Positions 35,519 through 45,600 of a DNA stretch of 64,000 nucleotides are shown here, piece by piece. This DNA is from Cyclobacterium jeungdonense (lineage in GTDB: Bacteria > Bacteroidota > Bacteroidia > Cytophagales > Cyclobacteriaceae), in the NCBI RefSeq assembly GCF_010994275.1, contig NZ_WMCD01000001.1, positions 1,240,001 through 1,304,000 of the forward strand, in the 5' to 3' direction. The position numbers and the translations under genes are program-made. The number at the start of each line of letters is the position of its first letter. The stretch's first letter is position 1. The notes under the pieces are model-generated. The model was not told where the DNA came from and did no database searches. It was given only the letters and a program-made list of their open reading frames with translations.

Positions 35519-36667
35519 TCAGGGAACCATCACTTCCCAAAAACGGGTTTTCTTGTCCTTTCCTACCGCACCGGATACTTCCAAAGTAACATTATAATGA
35601 ACTCCAGATTCAGGAAATTGGTAAACAGGGTGTTGCTCCCTGGAAAAATCCCCATTTCCAAAATCCCAGTACCATTCTTCAATATCTCCTATGGATTCAT
35701 CTTTGAAAGCGACCGTCCTTTCTTTATTTTTCACCAACTCAAAGGTCCAGTCAGCCTTGAGATCGGGCAATTGATCCTTTTCCAGTGGCATGAGCCTAAA
35801 TGCGCATAAATACGAAGCATCCGCAACCATTCGGGTATCGTGGGATAAATTGTAATGCCCATCCCGTTCCGCCCCGTCAAAATCCAAAACTGACCAGGAC
35901 AAACCAATCACCTTGTTTTCATATAGCTGCGATTCGACCGCCAGCTCCGGTCCTTCAAAGGGAGCATGGTCAAAAGGTGTGATCCAAAACTCCAGAGTCA
36001 ATTTACCGGATTCCCCCTGTTTGAAATCAAAATCGTACCCCCGATGTGCATAAGGGAAAGAAGCAATCCATGGCTGGGAACCCCAGATCAGCGTCCAGCT
36101 TCCGTTTACCGGTGGAGTGAAAATATGGTAATTTTGAGCATGGTACCCACTGAATTTCAAATGGTTTTGGATATGAGCCGGATGATTCCCCCACTTTCTG
36201 GCTTCCGGAAGTAGCGGGTTATAAATAAAAGGCCCTCCGGACATGTCTCCATCTACCACAATCTCGAAAATATCATTTAGATATCCTTTGGGATTAAACC
36301 GCTTGAAATCCCAAAAATCATCATAAGCCTCGTACAAAAAATAAAGCCGGTTCAAACCGTTGACCCATCCCACAGTTACCTTCACATCAATATCCGCGGT
36401 GTCAATAAGCTGCCCATGCCCATCTTCTGTATCGTTTAGGTAAGAGGTGTTGTAAGTGTATGAAGCCGGAACACTTTCCCAATCAAGGGTTTTGCCATCA
36501 ATCTGAGGCATGTTTTCCGGGGAAAACTGATAAATTTTAAAAACCTTCCCTTCCCGGGCAGTAGCGTATTGCACCTGAATGGTTTCCTGAGACCACACGG
36601 ATGAAGTAGAAAAGAGTAACAGGTTTACAATCAAACCAAAACTCAACCGATAACCCGGATCAATCAT
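35519..36667 (-). CDS. Secreted CBM9-like protein with C-terminal PKD domain
   Basis: A 382-residue secreted protein. The signal peptide covers residues about 8-26 (LSFGLIVNLLLFSTSSVWS). The middle (about 45-290) looks like a carbohydrate-binding family 9-type domain: MPQIDGKTLDWESVPA, DIDVKVTVGWVNGLNRLYFL, and DIFEIVVDGDMSGG. The last 75 residues form a PKD domain (AFKDESIGDIEEWYWDFGNG, then HYNVTLEVSG). Such domains bind glycans or support surface proteins; no catalytic motif is visible. Its ATG overlaps the stop of the upstream gene by one base (TAATG), so the two are translationally coupled and probably work together on a polysaccharide. Confidence 0.75.
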   Translation of the reverse strand: MIDPGYRLSFGLIVNLLLFSTSSVWSQETIQVQYATAREGKVFKIYQFSPENMPQIDGKTLDWESVPASYTYNTSYLNDTEDGHGQLIDTADIDVKVTVGWVNGLNRLYFLYEAYDDFWDFKRFNPKGYLNDIFEIVVDGDMSGGPFIYNPLLPEARKWGNHPAHIQNHLKFSGYHAQNYHIFTPPVNGSWTLIWGSQPWIASFPYAHRGYDFDFKQGESGKLTLEFWITPFDHAPFEGPELAVESQLYENKVIGLSWSVLDFDGAERDGHYNLSHDTRMVADASYLCAFRLMPLEKDQLPDLKADWTFELVKNKERTVAFKDESIGDIEEWYWDFGNGDFSREQHPVYQFPESGVHYNVTLEVSGAVGKDKKTRFWEVMVP

Positions 36668-38577
36668 TATTCATATTCTTTTTCGTTAATGGGAATCTCC
36701 TCACCATGCCAGGGGAAAGCATAACTGGGAGGGTTTTTGAAGCGGGACATTTCTATTTCAAGCTTCACTACTGATCCTGGGCTTATCTCTGCCTGGAAAA
36801 ATTTATGGTTTACAGTATCGAACTGGTAAGGATATTTTTCAATTTGATTCACACGTTTGATTTGGTGCTCGCCAAACATGCCGCCCTGCACGATCACCTT
36901 CCTGGTTTCGGTAGGGTGAAGGTTTACCAGGGTAAGGGAAATCCCGGCTTCTGTAATCTGTTCCACCAGAGCCGACATATTAGAAGGAATACCGGACCGT
37001 TCGCTTTCAGGGTCAAAATAGCGAACAGAGGTATGCAGCAATCCCCCGTGATAAATATGGTTGGGTGCTCCCAACATGGTTTGAACGATCCCCTCCAGAA
37101 TTACCGGATTGAGATTCAACCAGTGGTGTACGTCCTGATGATCAGGAATAGACGTGTCATTCCTGATTTTTTCAAGGCGATTTTGCATTTCACGGTAAGT
37201 GGCCTTTAAGATATCTACCGGATAAGTGGGAACTTTTCCGTCTATATACCCCATCCAGGTGGCCGTGTTCCGGTCCTCCCCTTTTCCTTTAACGTAAGTG
37301 AGCTGCTTCATTTCTTCAGGATCCAACAGCTCCTGTACCCTTTCCCAGTCTTCCTTTTTCCGGGACATGTACCAGATATGGGTCGGGTACATGGCTTGCA
37401 GTGGCCTGAAATCATACCAGCCTCGGTGGTCATATCGATGGGGCAATAGTTTCTTCCCATTTTCGACCTTTGCCTCCCGACTGATGGCTTCGATTACAGA
37501 ATTAGGCAATGCCAGGTAGCGGTCATCTCCTGAAACGAGATACGCATTGGAGGCTCCAATAGTAGTGGCCTCCAGTTTATTCCGGACCCCATGCGGCCAT
37601 TTCCAGCCGTAATAGCCTCCCCACCAATTTCCCTTCATGTGTTCGCCGATCTTGCCGGACAATCCTACATTATCGGGAATGATGCCTCCGTTTTCATCCA
37701 CCCTTTCCATCCAGGATGCGACATAGTCCAGTACCCACTCTTTGTATTTTTCATCTCCTGTATACATGAAGGCATTTAGCATCAAGCTGGTAGCCGCCAG
37801 GTTTAGGGGGACGTCCCCTTTCATCATTCGTTCGTTTAATGCTTCCAGGATATAAGCGAATTTCTCATCATTGTTCCAGTCTTTTCCTGAGGTAACATGG
37901 GGGATATCTTCATAAGGAAGGGGGTAATTGGATAGGATAGGCCTGTGGGTAACCCAATCTTCTGCAGTATTGTCCATTCTGGGACCCAGGCTTCCATTTA
38001 GTGGTGAACGTATGATTTTCAGGTTACTGTCAAAATTGGAGTTCTTTGTACCATCATCAAAATACATGGCGGCAAACTTCAGTGCTCTTTCTCTCATTTT
38101 TTTATCCGTGGGATCCGCCAAACCAAAAAAGTAAAAGTTGGTGTAGGCTTCTCCATGGTGCATCCAATCGTAGCCGGCGTCAAATTCATCAACGATCTGA
38201 CCATATTCGGTGAATTGCCGGGTTACTCCTTCCCATAATTTTCTGGAAAGCTTGTCCATTTCCACAGGCCCTCCCAGCGCATAATACAAAGGGAAATTGT
38301 AAAAACTTTCATAGCCATCATCCGACCCATCCATTCCTGGCCATTCATCCCTCCATATCAAGGTCCCATCGGGATTGGTGTATTTTTCTACGAATTCCAT
38401 CGCTGCCGGATAGAGGGCATCCATTAATTGCCTTTGCAAAAGGGCCCATTCCGGAGGTGGTGCGGGAGCATGATAGGGAACGGATTTAAGAATGGTGGTG
38501 TCCGATTGGGGGAAAACAGCAGGTGATACCAGTAATAGAATAAAACACAAGCAAATGCTAAGAAAAGGATTCATCAT
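36667..38577 (-). CDS. Secreted all-helical (alpha/alpha)-barrel-like protein, unknown family
   Basis: A 636-residue secreted protein I cannot assign. Residues 1-23 are a signal peptide (FLSICLCFILLLVSPAVFP). The rest alternates helices and Trp/Asp/Gly-rich loops as in (alpha/alpha)-toroid glycan enzymes: DGTLIWRDEWPGMDGSDDGY, DAGYDWMHHGEAYTNFYF, GNWWGGYYGWKWPHGVRN and LPHRYDHRGWYDFRPL. The His/Asp/Trp clusters look like a sugar-binding cleft. A beta-rich C-terminal part begins about residue 560. It is coupled to the CBM9/PKD gene by TAATG and followed by two Gfo/Idh genes, which supports a role in polysaccharide breakdown. Glycoside hydrolase or lyase cannot be decided by eye. Confidence 0.7.
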   Translation of the reverse strand: MMNPFLSICLCFILLLVSPAVFPQSDTTILKSVPYHAPAPPPEWALLQRQLMDALYPAAMEFVEKYTNPDGTLIWRDEWPGMDGSDDGYESFYNFPLYYALGGPVEMDKLSRKLWEGVTRQFTEYGQIVDEFDAGYDWMHHGEAYTNFYFFGLADPTDKKMRERALKFAAMYFDDGTKNSNFDSNLKIIRSPLNGSLGPRMDNTAEDWVTHRPILSNYPLPYEDIPHVTSGKDWNNDEKFAYILEALNERMMKGDVPLNLAATSLMLNAFMYTGDEKYKEWVLDYVASWMERVDENGGIIPDNVGLSGKIGEHMKGNWWGGYYGWKWPHGVRNKLEATTIGASNAYLVSGDDRYLALPNSVIEAISREAKVENGKKLLPHRYDHRGWYDFRPLQAMYPTHIWYMSRKKEDWERVQELLDPEEMKQLTYVKGKGEDRNTATWMGYIDGKVPTYPVDILKATYREMQNRLEKIRNDTSIPDHQDVHHWLNLNPVILEGIVQTMLGAPNHIYHGGLLHTSVRYFDPESERSGIPSNMSALVEQITEAGISLTLVNLHPTETRKVIVQGGMFGEHQIKRVNQIEKYPYQFDTVNHKFFQAEISPGSVVKLEIEMSRFKNPPSYAFPWHGEEIPINEKEYE

Positions 38578-38809
38578 ATCGGTAATTTGGGAATGAAATA
38601 TAATAAAATATGCATTTAAAATAAAATGATATTACGCTATAACCGACAGTTATCGAAGCGCGCACAATTCTTAGCCACTATCGTCGGTCAATACATAAAT
38701 TAACCAATAAAGGTATTAGTTGGAAAATAGTTACGTTGTTTATACCTTTTCCATGTTGAAGAAAATTACCTTGAATCCAATTCCCCGTCTCATCAAACCA
38801 ATTATTATT

Positions 38810-39835
38810 ATGAAAAAAAACCTTACACGACTTGCATTTCATCCAACCATCCGAAAAAGTAGTGCTGTTTTGGGACTGGTGCTATTTTTTTTAGTTTTTG
38901 ATGGGTTTTCCCAAAATTACCCCGGCCTAACCGACCAGTTCAGACTAAGCCAGTTGGAACCTCCTCAGGGAAAAGTACAAGTAGTCATTGATACGGATAC
39001 GTATAACGAAATAGATGATCAATTTGCGGTAGTTTATGGTTTGCTTTCACCCGATCAAATGGAGGTAAAAGCCATTTATGCGGCACCTTACCTCAATAAT
39101 CGTTCAGTAAGCCCTAAGGATGGCATGGAAAAAAGCTTTGAGGAAATTGAACGGTTGTTGGATAAACTGGCCATGAAACGGGAAAATTATGTTTACCGTG
39201 GATCGGATGCATTCCTTGAGAGCCTGGATAAACCGATTGAAAGCCCTGCTGCCAAAGATCTGATAAGCAAAGCAATGAATTCGGAAGGGCCCTTGTACGT
39301 TCTTACCTTGGGAGCTCCAACCAACGTCGCTTCTGCCATTCTTTTAGAACCAGAGATCATTCATAAAATTGTGGTGGTTTGGTTGGGTGGAAAAGGACTG
39401 AATTGGAAGACAGCAACAGAATTTAACCTGATGCAGGATCCCATCGCTTCTCAAATACTTTTTGATTCTGGTGTACCCCTTATCCAAATTCCTACCCAAC
39501 CCGTAACCTCCCACCTTGCGACAACGGTGGCTGAAATCGAAACTTACCTGAAGGGAAAAGGTGAAATCGGCGACTATTTGGTCGAGATTTTCAATGATTA
39601 CAATAAAGGCGATCCATTTGGATGGTCCAAGGTGATTTGGGATATATCCGCGATAGCTTATGTCATCAATCCCGGCTGGTTCAATACCGAAATCAGAAGC
39701 AGCCCCTTACTCACCGATCAGTTGACCTACAGTTTTGACAATACCCGGCACTTATACAGGGTGGCGACTTACTTGAACAGAGACCGCATATTCGGCGACA
39801 TGTTCAAGAAGATCCAGCAGTATACTATGGAATGA
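38810..39835 (+). CDS. Secreted nucleoside hydrolase family protein
   Basis: About 341 residues in the inosine-uridine-preferring nucleoside hydrolase family, which cleaves N-glycosidic bonds of nucleosides. The calcium-binding signature is VVIDTDTYNEIDDQFAVVYG (D-x-D-x(5)-DD). Other landmarks are VLTLGAPTNVASAIL, VVWLGGKGLNW and AIAYVINPGW. The ATG at 38810 starts a typical signal peptide (SSAVLGLVLFFLVFDGFSQ); an in-frame TTG at 38720 would add 30 residues and is rejected. Periplasmic location differs from the cytosolic enzymes. The divergent gap to 38577 carries a short inverted repeat ATAAC-N5-GTTAT (38639-38653). Exact substrate uncertain; some homologues act on other glycosides. Confidence 0.88.
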   Translation: MKKNLTRLAFHPTIRKSSAVLGLVLFFLVFDGFSQNYPGLTDQFRLSQLEPPQGKVQVVIDTDTYNEIDDQFAVVYGLLSPDQMEVKAIYAAPYLNNRSVSPKDGMEKSFEEIERLLDKLAMKRENYVYRGSDAFLESLDKPIESPAAKDLISKAMNSEGPLYVLTLGAPTNVASAILLEPEIIHKIVVVWLGGKGLNWKTATEFNLMQDPIASQILFDSGVPLIQIPTQPVTSHLATTVAEIETYLKGKGEIGDYLVEIFNDYNKGDPFGWSKVIWDISAIAYVINPGWFNTEIRSSPLLTDQLTYSFDNTRHLYRVATYLNRDRIFGDMFKKIQQYTME

Positions 39836-39853
39836 TCTGGTTTGAATAAAGAG

Positions 39854-39884
39854 GAGATTGTCCAGATTAAACCTGGACAATCTC
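39854..39884 (+). terminator. Strong hairpin after the nucleoside hydrolase gene
   Basis: Perfect 12-base stem GAGATTGTCCAG (39854-39865) / CTGGACAATCTC (39873-39884), 7-base loop ATTAAAC, 18 bases after the stop codon. A pyrimidine-rich tract follows (TCTTCCCTCGTC), with no clean T-run, so it may be a weak terminator or an mRNA-stabilising 3' hairpin. Confidence 0.6.
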
Positions 39885-40030
39885 TCTTCCCTCGTCTTTA
39901 TTATTGATTTTATCATAAAAAGTGTTCCTGGGCTCAATTGGTAACGCACTTAGGCAAAACCCCTTACCCTATTTTACAGTATACATTGGTGCTACCATTA
40001 TCCAACGACCATAATAATAAAATCAAAACG

Positions 40031-42463
40031 ATGATAACAACAAAAAATATTAAGTCCATACTTGCCTGCACTTTAATTTTTTTGGGTTTTTCAGCATTAA
40101 TATTTATTGAAAACCCTGTGCTGGAAAAAATCGAAACCAACCTATCAGTTTGGAGAACCAATTATGCGCCTGAAAAGGTCTATGTTCACCATGATAAGCC
40201 CTATTACATGACAGGAGAAGTCATATGGCTTAGCGCTTACCTGGTCCATGCTTCCGATTTAACGCCAAGCGATAAAAGTAAAATCCTATACGTAGACTTG
40301 ATCAATGATAAAAATGAGCTTGTAAAAAAACTTAAACTTGAAACCGACCAGGGAAGAACTAATGGAGATTTGTCGATTCCAGGTGATCTTCAGGAAGGAG
40401 AATACACCTTGGTCGCCTACACAAACTGGATGAGAAATTTTGGTGAGGAGCAGTTTTTCAAAAAATCCATCTACATCTGGTCTCCGGAATCAAAAAATAA
40501 AGACCCGGAAGCGCCGGTCAACTCCCATCCAGATTTTCAGGTTTTCCCGGAAGGAGGTGAAATGGTAAATGGTATTAATGGAAGAGTGGCCTTCAAGGCA
40601 ACCGGATCTGATGGTCGGGGAATTAAAGTAAATGGCGGCATCTACGATGACACTGGTTTAAAAGTGACTGATATCGTTTCAACCCACGGGGGAATGGGTG
40701 ATTTTGATATTACCCCGGACCCTTCCAGATCCTATTTTGCAAAAGTTACTTTTGAAAACGGCTACTCTCAAGAATATCCTCTGCCGGACGTTTCCACCGT
40801 AGGGTTTGGGATGGGTTTTGAAACTAAGAGAGAATTGATAGAAATTAATACCTTCACCAACCAACCAGGGGGTGAAAACGTATTGCTAACAGGAATCGCC
40901 GGGGACCAATTATTGTACAGCAAGGAATTTCATCTGATTCCAAATGAGAAATACCTGTCGGAAATTCCCAAATCGGCATTTCCAACCGGCATCGTTAGGT
41001 TCACACTTGCAAAATCAACGGGTGAACCCCTTGCTGAGCGTTTGGTATTTGTAGACCATGCAGACCAATTAAACCTGACCATTAAGTCCAATCAGCAACA
41101 ATTTTTAAGCAGGGAGCAGGTCATGCTAGAAATCGAAGCCAGAGACCAGCAAGGTAATCCTGTGTCTACCTCCTTTTCACTGGCAGTCACTGACGATCAG
41201 TTGGCCAGTAAGGAAAGGGAGGGCTTGCAAATCCAATCCTACTTGCTATTGACCTCTGATTTAAAAGGGTATATTGAATCTCCAGGATATTATTTCAACC
41301 CTGAAAACAAAGACCGGCATGCCGCCTTGGACTTACTGATGATGACCCAGGGATGGAGGAGGTTTGCCTGGAAAGACCTACTTGAAGATAATTTCCCAGC
41401 GATAGACCATTCGCCTCAATTTGACATCAGCATCAGAGGGAGCCTACAAAAAGACAACGGTGACCCCATACAAGACGGAGAAGCTATTTTGTTTTTGAAG
41501 GATAAATACCAAACATTTATTACCACCGAAACAAATGAAAATGGAGATTTCGTTTTTGAAGGCTTTCATTTCAAAGATTCTATTGATGTTTTGATCCAGG
41601 GAACCGATGCGCGAGGAAGAACGGGCAATGTAAATGTAAGTATTGACGATGAAGTGTATTTTCCGCAACTGCAAGAAACGGAAAATTTGTACACCAAATC
41701 GGGTGCGGGTGCTATAAACCGAGACTATTTTTCTCCAAGCTTGCCCTTGTTTCAGGGAATTGAAACTGATATCAACAGTTTGGAATTAGGTGAACTATTA
41801 CTGGAAGAGGTAATTGTGGAAGGCAGGGCAGAAATCTCCCGACCGTTTACCCTGCACCGGAATGCAGACGTGGTCATTGAGGCCAATCAACTTCCTACAG
41901 CTCCTTCAGGGAATATCTTGGAGGTATTACAGGGAAGGGTTGCCGGTCTTCAGGTATTTCGATCCGGACCAAATCAATTCAGTGCTGTAATCCGGGGACA
42001 AGGCACACCACTGTATTTGTTGGACGGTGTTCCTGTGGATGAAAGCATGCTGCAGAGCATCAATCAATATGACATTAGCAGAATCGAAATCCTAAAGAGT
42101 CCCGGTAACGTTGGGATTTATGGCGGAAGAGGTAGTGGTGGAGTAATCGCATTATTTACCCAGAGAGGGCCAACCGAAATGGAAGACCCAGAAACTGGCG
42201 ATCACATCATCATCCAACGAGTAGGTGGTTTCAGCAAAACCAGGCAGTTTTATTCTCCAAAATACGGAGAAAATACAAGATCGGAAACCCCTGATTTTAG
42301 AAGCACCATCTATTGGAACCCAAATGTCGTGACCAATGAAAACGGCATCGCTAAGGTCAACTTTTTTACGGCTGACAGAAGCACCTTATACAGGGTAATC
42401 GCAGAAGGCATTTCCGAAAAAGGGAAAGTCGGCCAGGCAGAATTGATGTTGGAGGTATATTAG
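40031..42463 (+). CDS. MG2-domain protein with TonB-dependent receptor plug domain, no barrel
   Basis: About 810 residues from the ATG at 40031; an in-frame TTG at 39938 is rejected. Residues 14-34 are a signal peptide or anchor. An MG2-type (alpha-2-macroglobulin-like) domain follows: YAPEKVYVHHDKPYYMTGEV, ILYVDLINDKNELVKK and GEYTLVAYTNWMRNF. A carboxypeptidase-regulatory-like part lies around 470-550 and a TonB receptor plug around 620-700 (LEVLQGRVAGLQVF, TPLYLLDGVPVDE, RIEILKSPGNVGIYGGRGSG). The last 100 residues return to a macroglobulin-like fold (NPNVVTNENGIAKVNFFTAD). There is no outer-membrane barrel. It may bind polymers or proteins at the cell surface; function unproven. Confidence 0.85.
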   Translation: MITTKNIKSILACTLIFLGFSALIFIENPVLEKIETNLSVWRTNYAPEKVYVHHDKPYYMTGEVIWLSAYLVHASDLTPSDKSKILYVDLINDKNELVKKLKLETDQGRTNGDLSIPGDLQEGEYTLVAYTNWMRNFGEEQFFKKSIYIWSPESKNKDPEAPVNSHPDFQVFPEGGEMVNGINGRVAFKATGSDGRGIKVNGGIYDDTGLKVTDIVSTHGGMGDFDITPDPSRSYFAKVTFENGYSQEYPLPDVSTVGFGMGFETKRELIEINTFTNQPGGENVLLTGIAGDQLLYSKEFHLIPNEKYLSEIPKSAFPTGIVRFTLAKSTGEPLAERLVFVDHADQLNLTIKSNQQQFLSREQVMLEIEARDQQGNPVSTSFSLAVTDDQLASKEREGLQIQSYLLLTSDLKGYIESPGYYFNPENKDRHAALDLLMMTQGWRRFAWKDLLEDNFPAIDHSPQFDISIRGSLQKDNGDPIQDGEAILFLKDKYQTFITTETNENGDFVFEGFHFKDSIDVLIQGTDARGRTGNVNVSIDDEVYFPQLQETENLYTKSGAGAINRDYFSPSLPLFQGIETDINSLELGELLLEEVIVEGRAEISRPFTLHRNADVVIEANQLPTAPSGNILEVLQGRVAGLQVFRSGPNQFSAVIRGQGTPLYLLDGVPVDESMLQSINQYDISRIEILKSPGNVGIYGGRGSGGVIALFTQRGPTEMEDPETGDHIIIQRVGGFSKTRQFYSPKYGENTRSETPDFRSTIYWNPNVVTNENGIAKVNFFTADRSTLYRVIAEGISEKGKVGQAELMLEVY

Positions 42464-42645
42464 AAATTCAAGGAAAAGGGGACTGAGGGAAATGATTCGA
42501 TGAGATGTGGTGATGCCTCTTCATTTTCCACCGCACTTCCCGAATTTCATAATTCCAAAACTTGCAAGGCAGTACCGATTTTTAGCAATTTCGGTTTGTA
42601 CTTCTTAATTTGGTGAATTGGTTAGAAAATAAACCCATCCTAATA

Positions 42646-45600
42646 ATGAAAATAAAAATCGTTGCGCTTTTATTTTTATTGCTATCTTATTCCAATTCAT
42701 TAGTATCTCAGACCACCTCTCCGGAGCCCCCACTGGTTTTTCCCCGGCAATTTGTCCACCCGGGCATGCTTCAAAGCCAGGCCGATCTGGAGTACATGAA
42801 AGCCAAAATAAAATCAGGTGACTCACTATGGGTGGCTGCCTACCAGCGGCTTCAGGAGGAGGCTTCCATGGATTTCGAACCGCAAGCCTTTACCCATGTA
42901 GTGAGGGGATCCTACGGAAGGCAGGGTCAGGGCCACCGTGAGTTGTCTGCCAGTGCCATGGAGGCCTACCGGCAGGCATTGCTTTGGTATGTTACCGATA
43001 ACCGGCAACATGCGGAAAAAGCCGTTTCCATCATTAGCGCCTGGTCTGAGAAATTATGGGATTTTGATGACAATGATGCCAAGTTGATCGCCGCATTGAC
43101 AGGACAGCATTTTCTTAATGCTGCTGAAATACTGAAATATACCTACGATGGCTGGGAGGATGATGAAATCAAGGCTTTAGAAAGGATGATGTTGACGGTG
43201 TATTATCCGTATATCCGTGATTTTTTTACTGAAGCAAATGGCAATTGGGACGCCTCCATGATTCACACCATGCTTTGCATTGGGGTGTTCACCGATAGAT
43301 CAGATATATTTCAACGGGCTGCCGAACGTTTCTACTGGGGGCCCAACAATGGAGGTATAACCAAATACATTTATCCCAATGGACAAATTCAGGAATCCAC
43401 AAGAGATTGGCCCCATGTTCAGTTGGGTCTGGGTGAATTTGCCAAGGCTGCGCAGGTAGCCTGGACTCAGGGTATGGATTTTTATGCGGTTGCGGACAAA
43501 AGACTGGCGCTGGGCTTTGAATATACCGCTAAGTACATGTTGGGAGAAGAAGTCCAGGCCTATGGAACCATTTCTCCCAGAGGAAGAGGTGAATTCAGGG
43601 ATATTTACGAATCCATATACCATCATTATACTCAGGTTAAAAATGGCAAGTTGCCTTATACGGAGAAAGCAATCCAGCAAACCCGTCCTTCATCCTCCTG
43701 GTATTTTCTGATATCCCAACGGGCCCCTGCCCTGTCGGAAACACCTGTTTCAACCAATCCTCCATTAGAAAGCGCTAGGCAGCGAACCGGCGTGGCGGAA
43801 AACCCAGACCGAAGCATTAAATCTGACGATCTGATCGTAAAACCAGGAGAGTCCATTCAGAAGGCTTTGGATAAAGCTGCTGGTACGGGTAAAAAAGTAA
43901 TGTTGGAGAAAGGTATTTACCGATTGGATCATTCCCTGCTCATACCCGGTGAAACCCATTTGGAAGGCATGGGAGCAGGCACCATTTTGATTTTGGGAGC
44001 GGACAAAGCAGGGATTACCATTGGTAACAAAGTACCGGAAATTCAACATGTGGTTATCCGGAATTTGCTGATAGAAGGCGCCACATCTGTGGATCCCGGC
44101 AACGATCCCAACCAGGGTCGGAGGCAACGAGGAAGACAATCGGCTTTGCGTCGGGAAGGCCTGGTATTTTCAGCCGATAAGGACGGTCAAATAAAACACA
44201 TTACCCTTGAAAATGTCACGGTTAGAAACTTCACCAAACATGGAGTTTCCATCCGGGGAGCGGAAAACGTACAGATTATTCATTGCGATTTCAGTGACAA
44301 TGGATCCAATGTGGTTCCCGGAAAGGGCCTCCACCATAACCTTCACCTGATGCGTGTGACAAATGTAAAAGTTACGGATGGAAGGTTCAGTAACTCACCT
44401 TGGGGAAGCGGCATACACCTTTTATTTGGCGAGAACGTTGTCCTGGCTGGAAATGAATCCGCCAGAAACAAACTTCATGGAATACATATCACTGAAACTA
44501 AAACCGGCTTGCTGGAAAATAACCTGCTGGAAGGAAATGACCTGCATGGTTTGTTTTTGGATAACTGGATGGAGGGAGTTCACGATTTTGACGTAAAAAG
44601 CAATATTTTTAGAAATAATGGCGGCAAAGGAAGCAGTAGTCTGGAAGGAAACCAGGGAACAATAGGATATAATTTATCCGTGGACAATAAAGAGGACATT
44701 GTATATGGAAAAACCACGGATGCTTTCCATAAAAAATACCAACACCTGCTTGCCTTAATGGATTTCGAAGCGGGATTTTTAACCGAATCTACCCAAAATG
44801 CCGGGAATCCATTGGTAGCTGCCCGCGAGATGTTACACCATTACCGGGAAAGGACCACTGTAAAGCACCCAGTTGACCGCCAGGAATTGATGCGAATGGA
44901 AAATCCTGCCAGTGAAAGAGAAATGGAAATGGCAAATGATGCGCTGGCCCATATCATGGTAGGCCAACCCGCGTATCCTCCCTTTTATGTAGGGGAAGAC
45001 ATTGATTGGGGTAGCAGACCCGTCAGCGACAACGAATGGGTATGGCAATTGAACCGCATGACTTTCTGGGATGCCATGGCAAAAGCTTACTGGCAAACGG
45101 GTGAGGAAAAATACGCCAGGGACTGGGTTCGGCAAATGATGGATTGGGTAGAAAAAAACCCAAGAGATGCCGCGCATCACTATGCCTGGAGGTCTATTGA
45201 GACTGGAATCAGGGGCCACCGATGGACCAACCTATTCCAGTATTTTCTGGACTCCCCTTCGTTTACCCCTGAAGCCTTAGTGAGCTTTTTGGCCGCTGTG
45301 CAAGAGCATGCCGATTTCCTCATGACCAAGTACAGTAAAGGCAGCAATTGGGCGTTGATGGAAGCAGAAGGGCTGGCCTTCATTGCCATGACATTTCCGG
45401 AATTTAAGGAGTCCAAGGCCTGGATGGAGGAAGCTATTTCAAGGTTTAGCAACGAAATAACCCATCAGGTTTACCCTGACGGCCATCAGCGCGAACTCGC
45501 CTTTGGCTATCATATGGGCAGTATCCGCTGGTTTTTGCGGACCTATGAACTGGCAGAAATGAATGGAAAAGGCCACCTTTTCCCAGATTCATACCTTCAG

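Noticed and set aside
38720..38809. TTG-initiated extension of the nucleoside hydrolase
   Set aside because: The signal peptide begins at the ATG at 38810; the extension would put 30 residues before it.
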